From the NCBI RefSeq assembly GCF_022581195.2, contig NC_061472.1, positions 1,302,001 through 1,366,000 of the forward strand: a DNA stretch of 64,000 nucleotides. Reading direction: 5' to 3'. Position numbers and translations under genes: made by a program. A model generated the notes under the pieces. That model worked only from the letters and a program-made list of their open reading frames with translations. It was not told where the DNA came from and ran no database searches. Shown piece after piece: positions 11,515 to 23,140 of the stretch. Source of the DNA: Helicoverpa zea. Taxonomy: Eukaryota; Arthropoda; Insecta; Lepidoptera; Noctuidae. Within the stretch, counting starts at the first letter, position 1. Each line of letters begins with the position of its first letter.

Positions 11515-12485
11515 GTGGAAACAATTTTAAAAGATTTTTTAATATGAGAAGTTAAGTTAGGCTGTTTTTTGGATGGGTGGCAATGGGATTTGATTGTTGT
11601 GTTTTGTGAATTATATTTAAAAAAATATGTGTATTAAAAAATGCGGAGGTAGTTATTATGTGTCTGTCTAGGTATAAATGATAATTTTTAGATAAATTGT
11701 TCACATATGTTTTCACTTAGAAGAAAATGTTAGGTTTCTGAAATTTAGAATCAACAGTGTAGAAGGAAATAATTTAATATTTTTTTGCATTGAAACAATG
11801 TAATCATAAAACACTTACCTAACTTACAATTAATACAGTAATTTTCAGTAAAGTGTTACATTATGATTTTAGATCTGATAAAATACTTAGTGCTTGTTGA
11901 TACTTCCAGTCAAAAATGAGTATCACAATTATTTATGTAACTGCTTAACAACAAATCTTATAATTCGACTGATCAATTTTTAATTGACTTCCGAATAAGA
12001 AGAAGGTTCTCAATTGTATATTTTTTCAAATATTATTTGGTGCAAAATAATATCTTGAACGAATAGGTACCTTTTGGGATTGCATTATTATCTAATATGA
12101 TATTTTTACCTTCAATTTAAGTAACTTAACAAATATAATATGAATTGTTCGGAAGAGTTACCGCGGTCTTTGGTAAATGACGGTTTTCAAAAAAGTCTGA
12201 CACATAAAAAAAAAAAACAAAACAATAATTTTTAGTAACGAAAATGATAAATATCACCTAATCACTGTCTACTGTTGAACATAAAGCTCGCCCCTAAGAA
12301 GGCTATACATCTTGTAGATGTAAGCTAAGTCTATTCACAGTTTTCTTTATATTAGTTCCTATTTACAACAATAATAAAAAGGAAAATTAAAACTATGTAT
12401 CAAAAAAAATCATCCGCATCGCTGTCAGCGGAGATCGGGCCCAAAACGCTGTCTGCATTGCCAAGTAATAATACTGTCTTAGTTA
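11515..12485. other. AT-rich stretch, possible first intron of the 11.4-kb transcript
   Basis: No coding exon seen. A weak GACTTCCGAATAAGAAGAAGGTTCTCAATT repeat fragment, cited only by position, lies near 11985-12020. Confidence 0.4.
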
Positions 12486-12488
12486 CTA

Positions 12489-12715
12489 TAGTTCGGCCAT
12501 TCAGAGAATGCGTTCCTGACACGTCGCGATTGAACTGACGACGTAACTACATTCATTGATTATTGATATAATAATGTTGTTTTAATGCTCCTCAATTGTT
12601 AAAACGGTAAACAACCAGCAAAAATATTTTTATCGTAACTGCAACGCCATTGCAAAGTTACGTCGTCAGTTCAATCGCGACGTGTCAGGAACGCATTCTC
12701 TGAATGGCCGAACTA
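12489..12715. mobile_element. MITE with perfect 60-bp terminal inverted repeats, TA target site
   Basis: 12489-12548 (starting TAGTTCGGCCATTCAGAGAA) and 12656-12715 are exact reverse complements over 60 bp, with a 107-bp spacer. TA flanks both sides. The perfect arms suggest recent insertion or strong constraint. Confidence 0.92.
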
Positions 12716-12967
12716 TATATCAGCTAATCCAAATTCCTATCACTGCACTGTTCACAGTCACACTATTTCAAAATATATTTCGCTATCGGACTTGTTTAAA
12801 AATACCTCAAGTCCCCTTCATATAATGTCCTTTCAATAACATCATTCAAAACACAAAAAGCTAGAAAAACCTAGCTCTTGTCTAATCGCACGGATACATT
12901 TTTCATCGAAATCTTGATTATAAGGTTAAGCAATACTTGTCCCGGTTGATCCAAGTGTGAATCATGG

Positions 12968-13135
12968 ACCAGAAACTCTGACAACCAGTCTTATCAAGGG
13001 GTATCGAGTTGCCCGTGTAACTACGTTTAGGGGGCCAGATAAGCAGTCGCTCTACCCAAAACTCTGGTTTTCATCTGCATGTGATTAAACTAGAAACCAA
13101 CCCCCTAGTAAGGAAATCGCTAGGCAGTTGATGAC
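12968..13135 (+). mobile_element. SINE type 1 tail, degraded
   Basis: It retains ACCAGTCTTATCAAGGGGTA, TCGAGTTGCCCGTGTAACTA, GGCAGTCGCT-like and AACCAACCCC-like blocks of the type 1 tail with many substitutions. Confidence 0.7.
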
Positions 13136-13620
13136 TCAAAACAGAAAAAGGATTCATTTAATCAAAACATAGTTGCAAAAAAATCGGCAACTGTGTACGA
13201 CTTGTGCATAAAAACTTTCTTACACACGCTAATCAATCACAATTTACCGTAAAACTTCAATGTTTACAGTTTGCTAAGAACTTCAAACTTCTACTGTTTA
13301 CACGTTCTTTAAGATACACAAACACATACACACTTGAAAAATCATTTTTGTTTGTAAAACAGATAAAGTATTTTCCAACTGAAGTTTGTTCAAATCACTT
13401 GAACTCATCAAGGGATGACATTCGACGTTTAAGTTCGTATATCATTCTGATAGAATCAGTTTGAAGGGAACTTAAAGTTAACTTGTGACATAATATAATA
13501 GGTGTAATGTTATACATAGAAATCGGGATGACAACTGATATACTTAACTGTCCATAGTTGAACTGTTATACTGAATCAAATATAAATAAATTGTATAACA
13601 ACTTTATTAGAATTAAACTG
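13136..13620. other. AT-rich stretch without recognised features
   Basis: An 86-codon frame at 13204-13464 has no recognisable domain and AT-driven composition; I treat it as chance. Confidence 0.5.
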
Positions 13621-13624
13621 TAAA

Positions 13625-14079
13625 TCGACTGCAAGCAAGCAATACCTCCTATCTGACATTTTTGTTTCAAAAAACCAAAAAACTTGTATCTACCTAAAAC
13701 TACCTTTAGATTCAAAATAAAAACAAAAAACTTTATTTTTTATTTTTATTTTTATTTTATTTTATTTGAAAGGAATAACAAACAGCAGTATATTACACAG
13801 TAGGCATACAATATAGAGCTTATAATAAAGTAACAAATATACTACTCAACACGTTATCCACAGATTACAATACAGAATAACTAGCTATAGTGGAATACAT
13901 TAAAAAGACTTATTAGCTAATTACCAGAGTTATTAATCAATACTATGCTTAGAAAAAGAAAACTTGGATTTTCAGTATCTCATTATACCTTCCTCGGAAT
14001 AAGGATTTTATTAAGTTTTATTGTTCCCCTTTAAAATCCACCCGGAGTCAGATAGGAGGTATTGCTTGCTTGCAGTCGA
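13625..14079. repeat. Pair of 33-bp exact inverted repeats enclosing a 389-bp AT-rich interval
   Basis: 13625-13657 (TCGACTGCAAGCAAGCAATA onward) is the exact reverse complement of 14047-14079. Between them lie (TTTTA)n runs near 13735-13770 and no coding sequence. It may be a MITE-like element or a snap-back insertion. Confidence 0.85.
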
Positions 14080-14104
14080 AATAATTATCGTAAATAATAA
14101 GTTT

Positions 14105-14265
14105 TTTTTAAAGAGTGTCTATGGAGTTTCTTGCCGGTACTATTCCATGAGACCCTCTTTAGAATTTTTGGAACTACCTAACTTTGGAACCGTGCAACTA
14201 GCTTGACGTTTCGAAAGAACTCTTATAAGCCTATTTGAAATAATAAAAAATACTTTGACTTTGAT
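14105..14265 (+). repeat. Retroposon 3'-end fragment
   Basis: GGAGTTTCTTGCCGGTACTA, CCGTGCAACTAGCTTGACGT and TTTCGAAAG blocks are shared with 40533-40660. Probably the 3' UTR of a non-LTR element ending in an AATAAAAAATACTTTGACTT-type tail. Confidence 0.6.
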
Positions 14266-14429
14266 CAATGTAATTAAGTTAAGTTGTGACATAAATGAAG
14301 GAATTGTGTAACGTATTATATTATGTCGATACATATTGTCATGAAATTCAATAGAAATGACGCCGATCTTGTTAGACATTGTGGAGCTACATAATATTAT
14401 GAATTTGTTCAATATAGTTGAATACAAAC

Positions 14430-15145
14430 TGAATAGAACCTGAGAGGTTTTCGTAATTCGTCTATGTATTAATTAAAAAAAAATACGAGTGTCTTAGAAA
14501 TAAAAAAAAATACCGAAAGAAAACTACAAGTCTTATTCCTTCTACAAATATGTATATAAGTAGCACGCGCACACATACTTACTTAATTATTTTAAGTAAA
14601 ATATTTCAATCAGTTCAAAAACAAAGCTTTTCGTAAAACCGTCTTACATACGAAGTTCCAAGCAAATATCAGCCTTTAAGGGGAGGAATTTCTTAAAATT
14701 CATTCCTGTCTTATCTCCCTTACACATAAGACACACATTTTAAAATTTTACAAGCATTAACTTTTTACTGCGATATTTTGATGAGAATTTTATTTATATA
14801 CTGGGGAATATTGCATGCACATGTATGTCGATAAAGTATTTTTTTCTAGCTCGGATTGGTTAAAACTTAAAATGCTGGTAAGATGTGCTATCGTTAATAC
14901 TCTCACCTGGCTAAAACTAAGGAAAGTTTTGCTAGTTCTTAATATTTACAAGTAAGCAATCAATATTTATTCCATTGCCGTTGTCCCCATATAGACGATT
15001 TTACGCGTTCCTAACAGGTGAAATCTATCAAAAGATTTTCTTTAAGGAGCACTGTAGAATGTGAGCTCAAAAAACTGTAAGTTGTCACGGTAAGGAGTCT
15101 CCGGTACCTAAAATGGAATTCAATATAATATTTGATTTCGGTATA
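14430..15145. other. AT-rich stretch without recognised features
   Basis: Nothing supported. Confidence 0.5.
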
Positions 15146-15148
15146 GAT

Positions 15149-15366
15149 ACGGCTGTCATTGAACATCCTTGGCAGTCGTCACGGGTAGTCAGAAGTCAGA
15201 AAGTCTGACGCCAGTCTTACCAAAGGATATCGGGTTGCCCGGGTAACTGGGTTGAGGAGGTCAGACAGGCAGTCGCTTCTTGTAAAGCATTGGCACTCAG
15301 CTGAACCCGGTTATATTGGAAGCCGACCCCAACATAGTTGGGAAAAGGCTTTGGAGATGATGATTT
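15149..15366 (+). mobile_element. SINE type 1 tail, 5'-truncated
   Basis: Starts at CGGCTGTCATTGAACATCCT and is nearly complete to GGGAAAAGGCTTTGGAGATGATGAT. Close in sequence to 21430-21646. Confidence 0.9.
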
Positions 15367-15394
15367 GAATTTGGTATAGATAGGGATTTGACCA

Positions 15395-15465
15395 CCAATC
15401 CATCGTGAGCATGGGCAAATCCCCCTAACTTGGGGAAGGCCTTTGTCTAGCAGTGGACGTTTTTT
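15395..15465 (+). mobile_element. RTE-type LINE 3' terminal fragment
   Basis: GGGGAAGGCCTTTGTCTAGCAGTGGACGTT corresponds in order to the RTE end at 3773-3800 (GAGGCCTATGTCCAGCAGTG). The tail is degraded. Confidence 0.6.
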
Positions 15466-15581
15466 CACTGTGACCATTACGATAGATTTCACCCTCAAGA
15501 AGATATAAAAATATAGACAGTATTTATTCCTAAGCGTCAAGTATAACCGCAGGAAATCGCCAGTAATTATGACACATATTA

Positions 15582-15779
15582 TCTATACTAATATTATAAA
15601 GCTGAAGAGTTTATTTGTCGCACTAATCACAGAAAAAATCTCAGAAACTACTGGTCCGATTTGAAAATTTATTTCAGTGTTAGATAGCTCATTTATCGAG
15701 GAAGGCTATAGGCTACTTTTTATCCCGGTACGGGAAGTAGTTCCCACGGGATGCGGGTGAAACCGCTGGCAGAAGCTAG
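15582..15779 (+). mobile_element. Complete 198-bp non-autonomous Helitron
   Basis: TCTATACTAATATTATAAAG start after A15581; CTAG end (15776-15779) before T15780. The hairpin GCGG-GTGAAA-CCGC ends about 10 nt before the CTAG. Best-preserved copy in the window. Confidence 0.87.
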
Positions 15780-16778
15780 TCACGTATAAAAAATACATTG
15801 TCAGAAACCCTACACGTCCATATTAGTTTAAACTTTGACCTTTTAGCACGGAAGTTATTTTCAATACTTTTACAAGTAACTGATAGGTGTAAAAAGAAAA
15901 TTATATTTTCCCTTCAACAATATAAAAAATAGTGTACCTCATTTCGATCCAATTTTCTTTTTTTGGTCTGTCTATGGTTTCCCTTTATCCACCCACGTTT
16001 AGTTTTGATAGTCTATTAACTTGTGGTTCTATTATACTATATAGGAGTCTAGTTAAGTACTTGTTTTTAAAACAAATGTTAGAAAGAACTATTTCATACA
16101 TTGTTTTATAAATAATTTATCAGCAGCTCTTTAGGACTTATTACTAAAAAAAATATGCGATGTTCGTCTCAAGTAGAATGACATAGATTACTTATGTAAA
16201 TTTAAGTACATATGTATGTTAAGAATATCTATAATACTATACCTATGTACATTTATTCTTGGAAACGATATGATCAAGTTAGGAGCATTTAGGTACCCCT
16301 CTTACGTTGGATTAAGTATAAGATTTTATGATGACGACACAGAATTTTCGAAAACCACTGGTCAAAGGGATGATTTTTTTTCAAATTCACAATACGCCGT
16401 AGCACCAAAGCACGGTATTCTTTTGAACGGCCAAAGCATTGTGTTGGTGTGACCAACAGCAAATATTTACGGAAATAAACCCCTCTTGTAGTGAACTCCT
16501 CTGCAAACTAAAAACAATAGAATTGAAAATACCACCAATGTCTGCGAAAGGTCATATCATAACGAAATATTTGCCGGATTGAAAGTTGATAAAACACGTA
16601 TTGTTTTAACATTATCCTCGGTACTTAAGAACATTGATTTTCAACCATCTGTACAGATACATACGTTGTAATATTCATACAGATTCTGACAAAGAAAACT
16701 ACTATGGGTTTGAGTCCCATTTGGACGCCAATAGCGAAGGATTTTAGCGTCAAGACATTAGCGTCAAGTAGCAACTAA

Positions 16779-16921
16779 TCTTATTTATAAAAATGAATTG
16801 ATGTTCGTTAGTCTCACTAAAACTCGAGAATGGCTGGACCGATTTGGGTTATTTTGGTTTTAAAATGTTCGTAGAGGTCCAGGGAAGGTTTAAACGATAC
16901 CAAGTTTGTTGGGTCAGCTAG
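16779..16921 (+). mobile_element. Second Helitron-like family, 143 bp
   Basis: Starts TCTTATTTATAAAAATGAAT after A and ends GGGTCAGCTAG before T. The inner block TGGCTGGACCGATTTGGGTT is typical of a widespread lepidopteran repeat. Boundaries fit A/T insertion; the 3' hairpin is weak. Confidence 0.6.
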
Positions 16922-16924
16922 TAA

Positions 16925-17585
16925 TGAATAACATGAACCACTGTCAAAAACGTGAATAAAACAGCAATTCTTATAAATATTATAAATTCAAACCATATTC
17001 TTTGATAAAGAAAAACCTTTCCTTTGAATAATCAAAAGTCCATAATTATGCACCTGCTTTAATCTAAAATAACGTTCAAACGAGTGTTAATGGCCTATGA
17101 AATCATAATGACGTGTTATGAACAAATGTTATGATGCATATTGCACACAGAATGCACAAACGCATAACTTTGCTATAAACCTCCGTTTGAAAATAACCGC
17201 AATATGCGCAAACGTCAATGACTAACCTACAGTCAAATAGCTGTCATCAACAATCAGCGAATATTAGACGTTACAATAAAACTACTTTAACGGATTATAT
17301 TGCGGTTATATTAATATTATTTAATCCCGAGGTTTCGGATCCTCTACAGCATCTGTGGTTACGGGCAGACTACAGCCACCATAGAAGTCAAGTCAAAAGC
17401 GTTTATTGAAAGTATGCTAGTTTTTAGCACTTTTTCACGTCAAATTTACAAAAGGACAGCATCCCCAAAACGCTCCCCCTTTCGCGAATTCCTAGTGTTA
17501 TGGCTGAGAAGAAGAAGAGGTGAAGGACAAACTTCCCAGCAACGAAGTGACCGTGACCATGGAGGCTGTAAAAGTAGTTTTATTT
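16925..17585. other. Stretch without recognised features
   Basis: A 63-codon frame at 17218-17409 shows no domain. Nothing else seen. Confidence 0.45.
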
Positions 17586-17586
17586 A

Positions 17587-17768
17587 AATACTAATACTAT
17601 TAAACAAAGTTGTTTTTGAACGCGCTAGTCTCGGGAACTACTGATCGATTTGAAAAATATTTCATTGTTGGATACACCTTCTATCAAAGAAGGCAGAACA
17701 ACTTTTATCTGGCTACGCGAAGTTATTTCAACAGAACCGCTTTCAGATGAAACCGCTGGTGGAAGCGG
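17587..17768 (+). mobile_element. Helitron copy, degraded
   Basis: ACTAATACTATTAAACAAAG, AACGCGCTAGTCTCGGGAAC and AACCGCTGGTGGAAGC blocks follow the order of the 15582-15779 copy; both ends are mutated. Confidence 0.65.
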
Positions 17769-17935
17769 TTTGAATAGAAGATTAAGCACTTTTTCTAGCA
17801 GCAGATACTATAAACCATAGTAATGTTATTACTACTGAAAATCTAAAAGACTGCAATTACAATTGACTGCGTTTAATGCAATCTTTAGACAAAATATTAA
17901 CACCAGAACATATGCCTTATAAAGTATCATGGGTG

Positions 17936-18090
17936 TTAATCACCACGCTTGCTTAAGCGGATTGGCGATTTAAGACTTTAGACTCTAGGGGCGAAAGACG
18001 TGTCGAGTATCCAAAGCCTGCTGCATATTTTTTCAAACATTTTATTTAGACCCCATTGCTTAAGATGTTTTCCTTCAAAACTCAGTTTTT
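17936..18090 (-). mobile_element. SINE type 2 fragment, degraded
   Basis: GTTAATCACCACGCTTGCTT, GGATTGGCGATTTAAGACTT and AAGATGTTTTCCTTC follow the order of 23197-23280. Confidence 0.65.
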
Positions 18091-18099
18091 ATCGTCTAA

Positions 18100-18660
18100 T
18101 AATATAGGTACTTAGAAAGCAGATATAACTCAGTGATATTATATCAAACGCGGACGTTCGTACTTGCTTTAATACATGCAATAATCTGAAATAATTTATT
18201 TGAATTTACTACTAGGCTACCACTGTTCAGAGAAACTATTTGGTTTAAAAATCTAAAAGATCCCTCTCTGACGTGTTTTAGTTCAATCGATTACAGATTA
18301 TCAGAACTTTCATTTCCAATTAATTTAAAGTTCTCTTTGATGTGGTAAATTAGGATTTGGTTCCAATTTCCTGAAATTAGGCGGCATAAGAAATATTTTG
18401 GTAGTTAAACCAATACATTACTAAACAAGGGTGGCGTTGCACTTATCAAAAACCTTTGTCTAATCTACATTTGATAGGTTGACGACTTCATCAAGTCATC
18501 ATCATGTGTATTGGAAACAATATTTGATGAACATAAAGATATTTCAATCTCCAAACGGAAAACAATGGATGGACCGATTATTGTAATCCACAGTTAGTAA
18601 ATGTTCATAAAAGTACAGATCAAATTCAACTAAGATTTAACAAGTCATAATACCTACTTG
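18100..18660. other. AT-rich stretch without recognised features
   Basis: Nothing supported. Confidence 0.5.
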
Positions 18661-18668
18661 AGCACATG

Positions 18669-19064
18669 TATACAACGTTATTTTTTGTTTGTGCGAAACC
18701 TGAATATAGTTTGTTCAGAATCAGTAACTGAATCGATTCCAATAGTTTTTACACCATGTTATATTTTTTCCCAAAATTATCTAAAAAACTTTGAATGTTG
18801 GACACCACAAATAAGTATTTATTCTCGCACAACGGCGGTCACGGCGAGTTCATAGCGGGCGCGAGCGCACAGTGCTATCGCGTTGCGCGGCATGTGTGCG
18901 TTTTGTGGTGATTATGTATTTTTACGGACAGTCCCGTAACTTAACAAGCTTATAACTTTGTGATTTTTCATGATACGGTTTTGAAATTTCGTACATAGAT
19001 TCTTTACATAAAAATACTAGATAGGTGTATCAGGTTTCGCATAAACAAAAAATAACGTTGTATA
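18669..19064. mobile_element. MITE of about 396 bp with 35-bp inverted ends
   Basis: 18669-18703 (TATACAACGTTATTTTTTGT onward) and 19030-19064 are inverted copies with one mismatch, framed by TA. The centre (about 18828-18895) is GC-rich, rich in GCG, and sits between inner inverted words ACCACAA/TTGTGGT. Confidence 0.85.
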
Positions 19065-20090
19065 ACGCCTGGTAACTAATAAGCACTAATTAGTCCAACC
19101 TTTCTCTGGGCCTGTAGAAACTAAAGACTAGATCTTTAAAGCACCTTCAACAAGGTACCAGTAAGTCGGTAATTTAAATGATCTATAAGCTTTCAGGGAC
19201 TTCAGTGAAGTCTTATCCACTTGGTTATTTAATAGAAGTCAACTGGTCCTTGCGGATCTCTTGTTGACTTTTACGACTAGGTAACAGTTTGAACAATGTC
19301 GACATTTGAAAAAGGTTAATTTTGAAAATGATAGGTAATTTTTAGATGATCCTACAGAGTAAGAAATGTAAATATGAGTCTGATTGTTTGCTCTGGTATT
19401 ACAGTAAATTAATATATTAAAACTTCATTGACTTATGATTGGTGTAATTTTGATACAAGAAGAAATTATTGCCAGTAAATGGAAAAAAGTAAATAGAATT
19501 TAGATTTGCTCTGATTTCAAATGTGTGCAATTCCTTTAGTATTTCCTGGTTGACTAGGAACAATTACACACGTAAAAACATTTATTCCTAGCCAATTGTA
19601 ATACAAAGTCGTTTGCTTAAAATAACAACGTGGTGAGCTGGTTCAAACAATTACCTATCTAGTTTTTAAAATAATTTGAATTCTTTCAGTAATATTGTTG
19701 CTACATATTTCTAATTTACAGTAAAACTACAAAAAGAAGAGAGTATGTTACACTGTATGTGTCCAATTACTTAAATAGAATTTAGCTTGAAGATAATTTG
19801 GAGGAAAATTCCTTGCTTAAATAAAGAAAAGCTTGGCGCAGCTGTCTTATGGGTCCCAAGTTACCGAATTTATACTTATAGTGTGAACTATTGATGTACT
19901 TATGAATAGTCCGCCCGTTATATATGTATTTAGAAACAATATAATAATTTTGTCACCGATAAAAAAAAAAAAACTCAGAGCAGGTTTACTTAAAATTGAG
20001 ATTAAAATACGTGTAAACCAGACAACTAATTTTTTATTCAAATCGTACTTAGATGATCAGTTACAAGTGTTTTTGGAACACTATTATGAA
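19065..20090. other. AT-rich stretch without recognised features
   Basis: Nothing beyond poly-A near 19960-19973 and chance frames. Confidence 0.5.
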
Positions 20091-20093
20091 CAA

Positions 20094-20276
20094 TCTATAC
20101 AATATACCTAATATATTACAAAGCCAAAGAGTTTGTTTGTTTAAACGAGCTAATTATATAAACAGGAACTATTGGGCAGATATCAAAAATGATTTCAGTG
20201 TTTTAGATATATCGAGGTTGGCTGTAGGCTATTTTGTATCCAGCTACGTAGCCGTAAAGCCGTGGGCGAAAACTAG
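20094..20276 (+). mobile_element. Helitron copy, degraded
   Basis: Starts TCTATACAATATACC after A and ends AAAACTAG before T. Inner blocks GAGTTTGTTTGTTTAAACGA and TGGCTGTAGGCTATTTTGTA are shared with 15582-15779. The 76-codon frame across it is a by-product. Confidence 0.75.
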
Positions 20277-20279
20277 TAC

Positions 20280-21085
20280 ATGATATAACCTGGACCCGTT
20301 TACGTTATTAGATACCCATGAAATTCGATAGAGGTATGGATGAAGCCAAAAATTCCGGATAGGTTATCTGATTTTAAAGTGAACCATTGGTTCGGTTATT
20401 GGTAAAGGTCAAAGGGCAAACCAATGGTTGTGGTTTTGTTTTTCTAACTATATAGTATTTACTATCCCTCGAAATTACTATATGGCTTGGTCGTTGACTA
20501 ATATTTTGCAACCGACTTTCCAAAAAGAGGTTCTCTATTCAGATGTTTTAATTTTTTTATTCGATTTGTAGACCTGCATTCAAAAATATTAAGTATCTCA
20601 AATAAATAAATTTTGGAAATTTCTGAGCTTTGAAAAATTACACAAGCGTGGAAAATAAATGTTTTTCTTTTATTTATTTTTCTCTCTTGCTGAACACAGA
20701 ATCTTGTGAATGTTATCCTGTTTCTACTATTTCAATGCTAACAATATTTCTAAACAATTGCATAGGAAAACGATTCCTCTTATATATATCTAGTTCCCAT
20801 TATATGTATATAGTTACGGTAAATAGAAAACATTTAGATACTCAGGTTATTTTCCCGTAGCCTGATGGTTAGATTTCTCACAAATAATAATATAATAGAT
20901 GAGTATTGTTAGTTCTCAATCGACTGTGAAACCTGAATCTATAAGATTTCATAAGCGGAATAGATTGTTGACTGCTAAAAATATATTCTACTAATTCATT
21001 ATGTACACCATTTGTACTGATTTTATGATTGATTGTAAGTTCGGGTTCGATTAAAAAAACTTTAATTTTTAGATGCTTCATTTGT
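20280..21085. other. AT-rich stretch with one repeat scrap
   Basis: CAACCGACTTTCCAAAAAGA followed by GGTTCTCTATTC at 20509-20542 belongs to the family also seen near 8900 and 58125. No gene seen. Confidence 0.45.
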
Positions 21086-21087
21086 AA

Positions 21088-21172
21088 CGGAAGGCTACAC
21101 ACAATACTATTTATCCGAGTGCGGGCAGTAGTTCCCTTGGTACACGGTTGGAACCGGGGAACAGCTAATATC
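21088..21172 (+). mobile_element. Helitron 3'-half fragment
   Basis: GGAAGGCTACACACAATACT, TATCCGAGTGCGGGCAGTAG and GGAACCGGGGAACAGCTAA match the 3' half of the Helitron family. Confidence 0.55.
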
Positions 21173-21262
21173 TTCTCTTATGATACCTATTAAATAAGAA
21201 TATTACTTAAAACAGTTTTAAGTATATCCTGAAAATTATACACGTTCTAAGGTAGACTTTGA

Positions 21263-21646
21263 AAAAGTCGTGGTAGCCAAGTGGGTAAAAGACCAACCTC
21301 TCAAGTATGAGGGCGCGGGTTCGATCCCAGGTCAGGCAAGTACCAATACAACTTTTTTAAGTTTATATGTACTTTCTAAGTATATCTTAGACACCATTGG
21401 CTGTGTTTCGGATGGCACGTTAAACTGTAGGTCCCGGCTGTCATTGAACATCCTTGGCAGTCGTTACGGGTAGTCAGAACCCAGTAAGTCTGACACCAGT
21501 CTAACCAAGGCGTATCGGGTTGCCCGGGTAACTGGGTTGAGGAGGTCAGATAGGCAGTCGCTTCTTGTAAAGCACTGGTACTCAGTTGAATCCGGTTAGT
21601 CTGGTAGCCGACCCCAACATGATTGGGAAAAGGCTCGGAGGATGAT
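21263..21646 (+). mobile_element. Full-length tRNA-derived SINE, type 1 tail
   Basis: The head has a pol III A box TAGCCAAGTGG (21274-21284) and B box GGTTCGATCCC (21318-21328). The body is CAAGTACCAATACAACTTTT to TTAGACACCATTGGC. The type 1 tail runs from GGCTGTCATTGAACATCC to GGAAAAGGCTCGGAGGATGAT. The flanks are 14-bp target duplications AAGGTRGACTTTGA at 21249-21262 and 21647-21660, one mismatch, proving LINE-assisted insertion. It resembles the HaSE-type SINEs described from Helicoverpa. Confidence 0.95.
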
Positions 21647-21660
21647 AAGGTGGACTTTGA

Positions 21661-22435
21661 GAATTATCAAGTAACCTGTTATAAACTTTAAAATTGCGGT
21701 AACTCGATTAAGGATTTAGGGTGTTAGTTAAATTAAAAATAAGTAGACACGTTTAAATTTTAATTTTAATTTATTTTACTAGAGTGAGTGTAAACGTTTT
21801 TGTTCGTAAGCCACGATTCAGGCTCTGCCTAGTGTGGTTTCACTGTTATTTTTGTAACTTGTAATTTGAGGTACTAATAAAGATTTATTATTTATTTATT
21901 ATTATTTACTGACTTATTTTATAATGGACACAAATACAAATCTTTGCTCTTTATAATATTAGTGCAGACTAAAAACCTTACCTTCCTGTAAAAATTCTTG
22001 CTCTAATATTTTGCAGTAACATTTGCAACCATTAGACTAATATTTAAAGAAGTGCAGTATACTGTAGCAGCCATTTTCACTAGTATTTTTTTATAATTAT
22101 CTTATGTCACAGCAAGAATGTTGCCAGCCACTGACGAAAAAAATGATTAGATTTTACAATTTTTTCTTTAAAAGTTCATATTTATAAAATTATCGAAGGT
22201 TACATAATTTTTTACTTATGAACAGAGCTATTACTATTTTCGTAATAACTTGAAATATCGGTAACCTCAGAACTAGGTACTGCTGTTGATATAGGACGAC
22301 CGCACCTTAATGTTATCTTATAATCTAATTTGGTTGTTCCTGAATTCCTCAGTCCAGCTGTGGGCCAACTTATTGAGTTTAGCGCGGAATAGATAATGTT
22401 TATATTATAATCATCGGCAAGGATACTGAGCCCTG
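21661..22435. other. AT-rich stretch, possible old retroposon 3' end
   Basis: At 21785-21905, TAATTTGAGGTACTAATAAA followed by (TTATTTA)n could be a retroposon 3' end with a poly-A signal. No gene seen. Confidence 0.35.
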
Positions 22436-22439
22436 ACCT

Positions 22440-22756
22440 TTGCCTGCGCAGAAGCGATTTATTGGTTTATTGCCATAAGTGTACGGTGCGCAAAGCGATC
22501 CCCACTCTTCCGCCGAGAGCTCACTATCCGTGCCGATAACTATACACCGTTTTCAAACTAGCGCATTTTCCGCGGGCAATCCACGTACTGGACGAGTGAT
22601 GTGCATATATGCTACCGGTCCAAACAATACCATCTGGAACTTCGCGACAGGTTTTTCCGGGTGGATTATATCGTGCGTAGAAAAACGTAGCGTAGGTATA
22701 AGCGCGACAATATCTGATAATGTGTAAACGCTCTTAGTTTCCTGTATCATATACAT
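22440..22756 (-). other. GC-richer block with long open frames on both strands, unassigned
   Basis: Composition here is clearly less AT-rich than the surroundings. On the minus strand a frame from 22756 to 22553 ends in one TGA, then continues open for over 30 codons (KRCIVIGTDSELSAEEWGSL). On the plus strand 22479-22727 is also open. I recognise no domain. It may be a decayed coding exon or retrocopy with a single stop, or part of a transposon. No splice sites convinced me. Confidence 0.25.
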
Positions 22757-23140
22757 TTTGAGCTGATTCAGTCACTAAAGGCATTACAAATGCAGACAAA
22801 CCTTACTGTACAAGTTTTGCCACTATGTAAACTTCGAATTTTATAAATCAAACGCTTTAACATTAATACAAAAAAAGTATGACGCTTAGCATTTAACGTA
22901 GTCTGCAAAAAAGCCGGCGCATGTGTATGTATCTAAGTTCTCATACATATTTGATTACAAAACAAAAGTGAAGTCTCCTTAATGGGTTTGAAACTAAAAT
23001 GTACGAGGCCTAAGAACTGGGAGATAAAGTAGGGAGGCATATAGGGATGTTAATAGATTTATATCAGATTTAATATTATTTTTATTCTAATTTTGTCACA
23101 AATAACACTAAAAACATCTTAGTTTAAAATCGAATTGTTA

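Noticed and set aside
12489..12715. Pre-miRNA-like hairpin
   Set aside because: The 60-bp perfect arms with TA flanks and 107-bp spacer fit a MITE better than a microRNA gene.
15217..15540. 107-codon minus-strand frame
   Set aside because: It reads antisense through a SINE tail and an RTE end.
21267..21345. Possible tRNA gene
   Set aside because: A and B boxes are present, but the sequence continues into the SINE body with target duplications; it is a SINE head.
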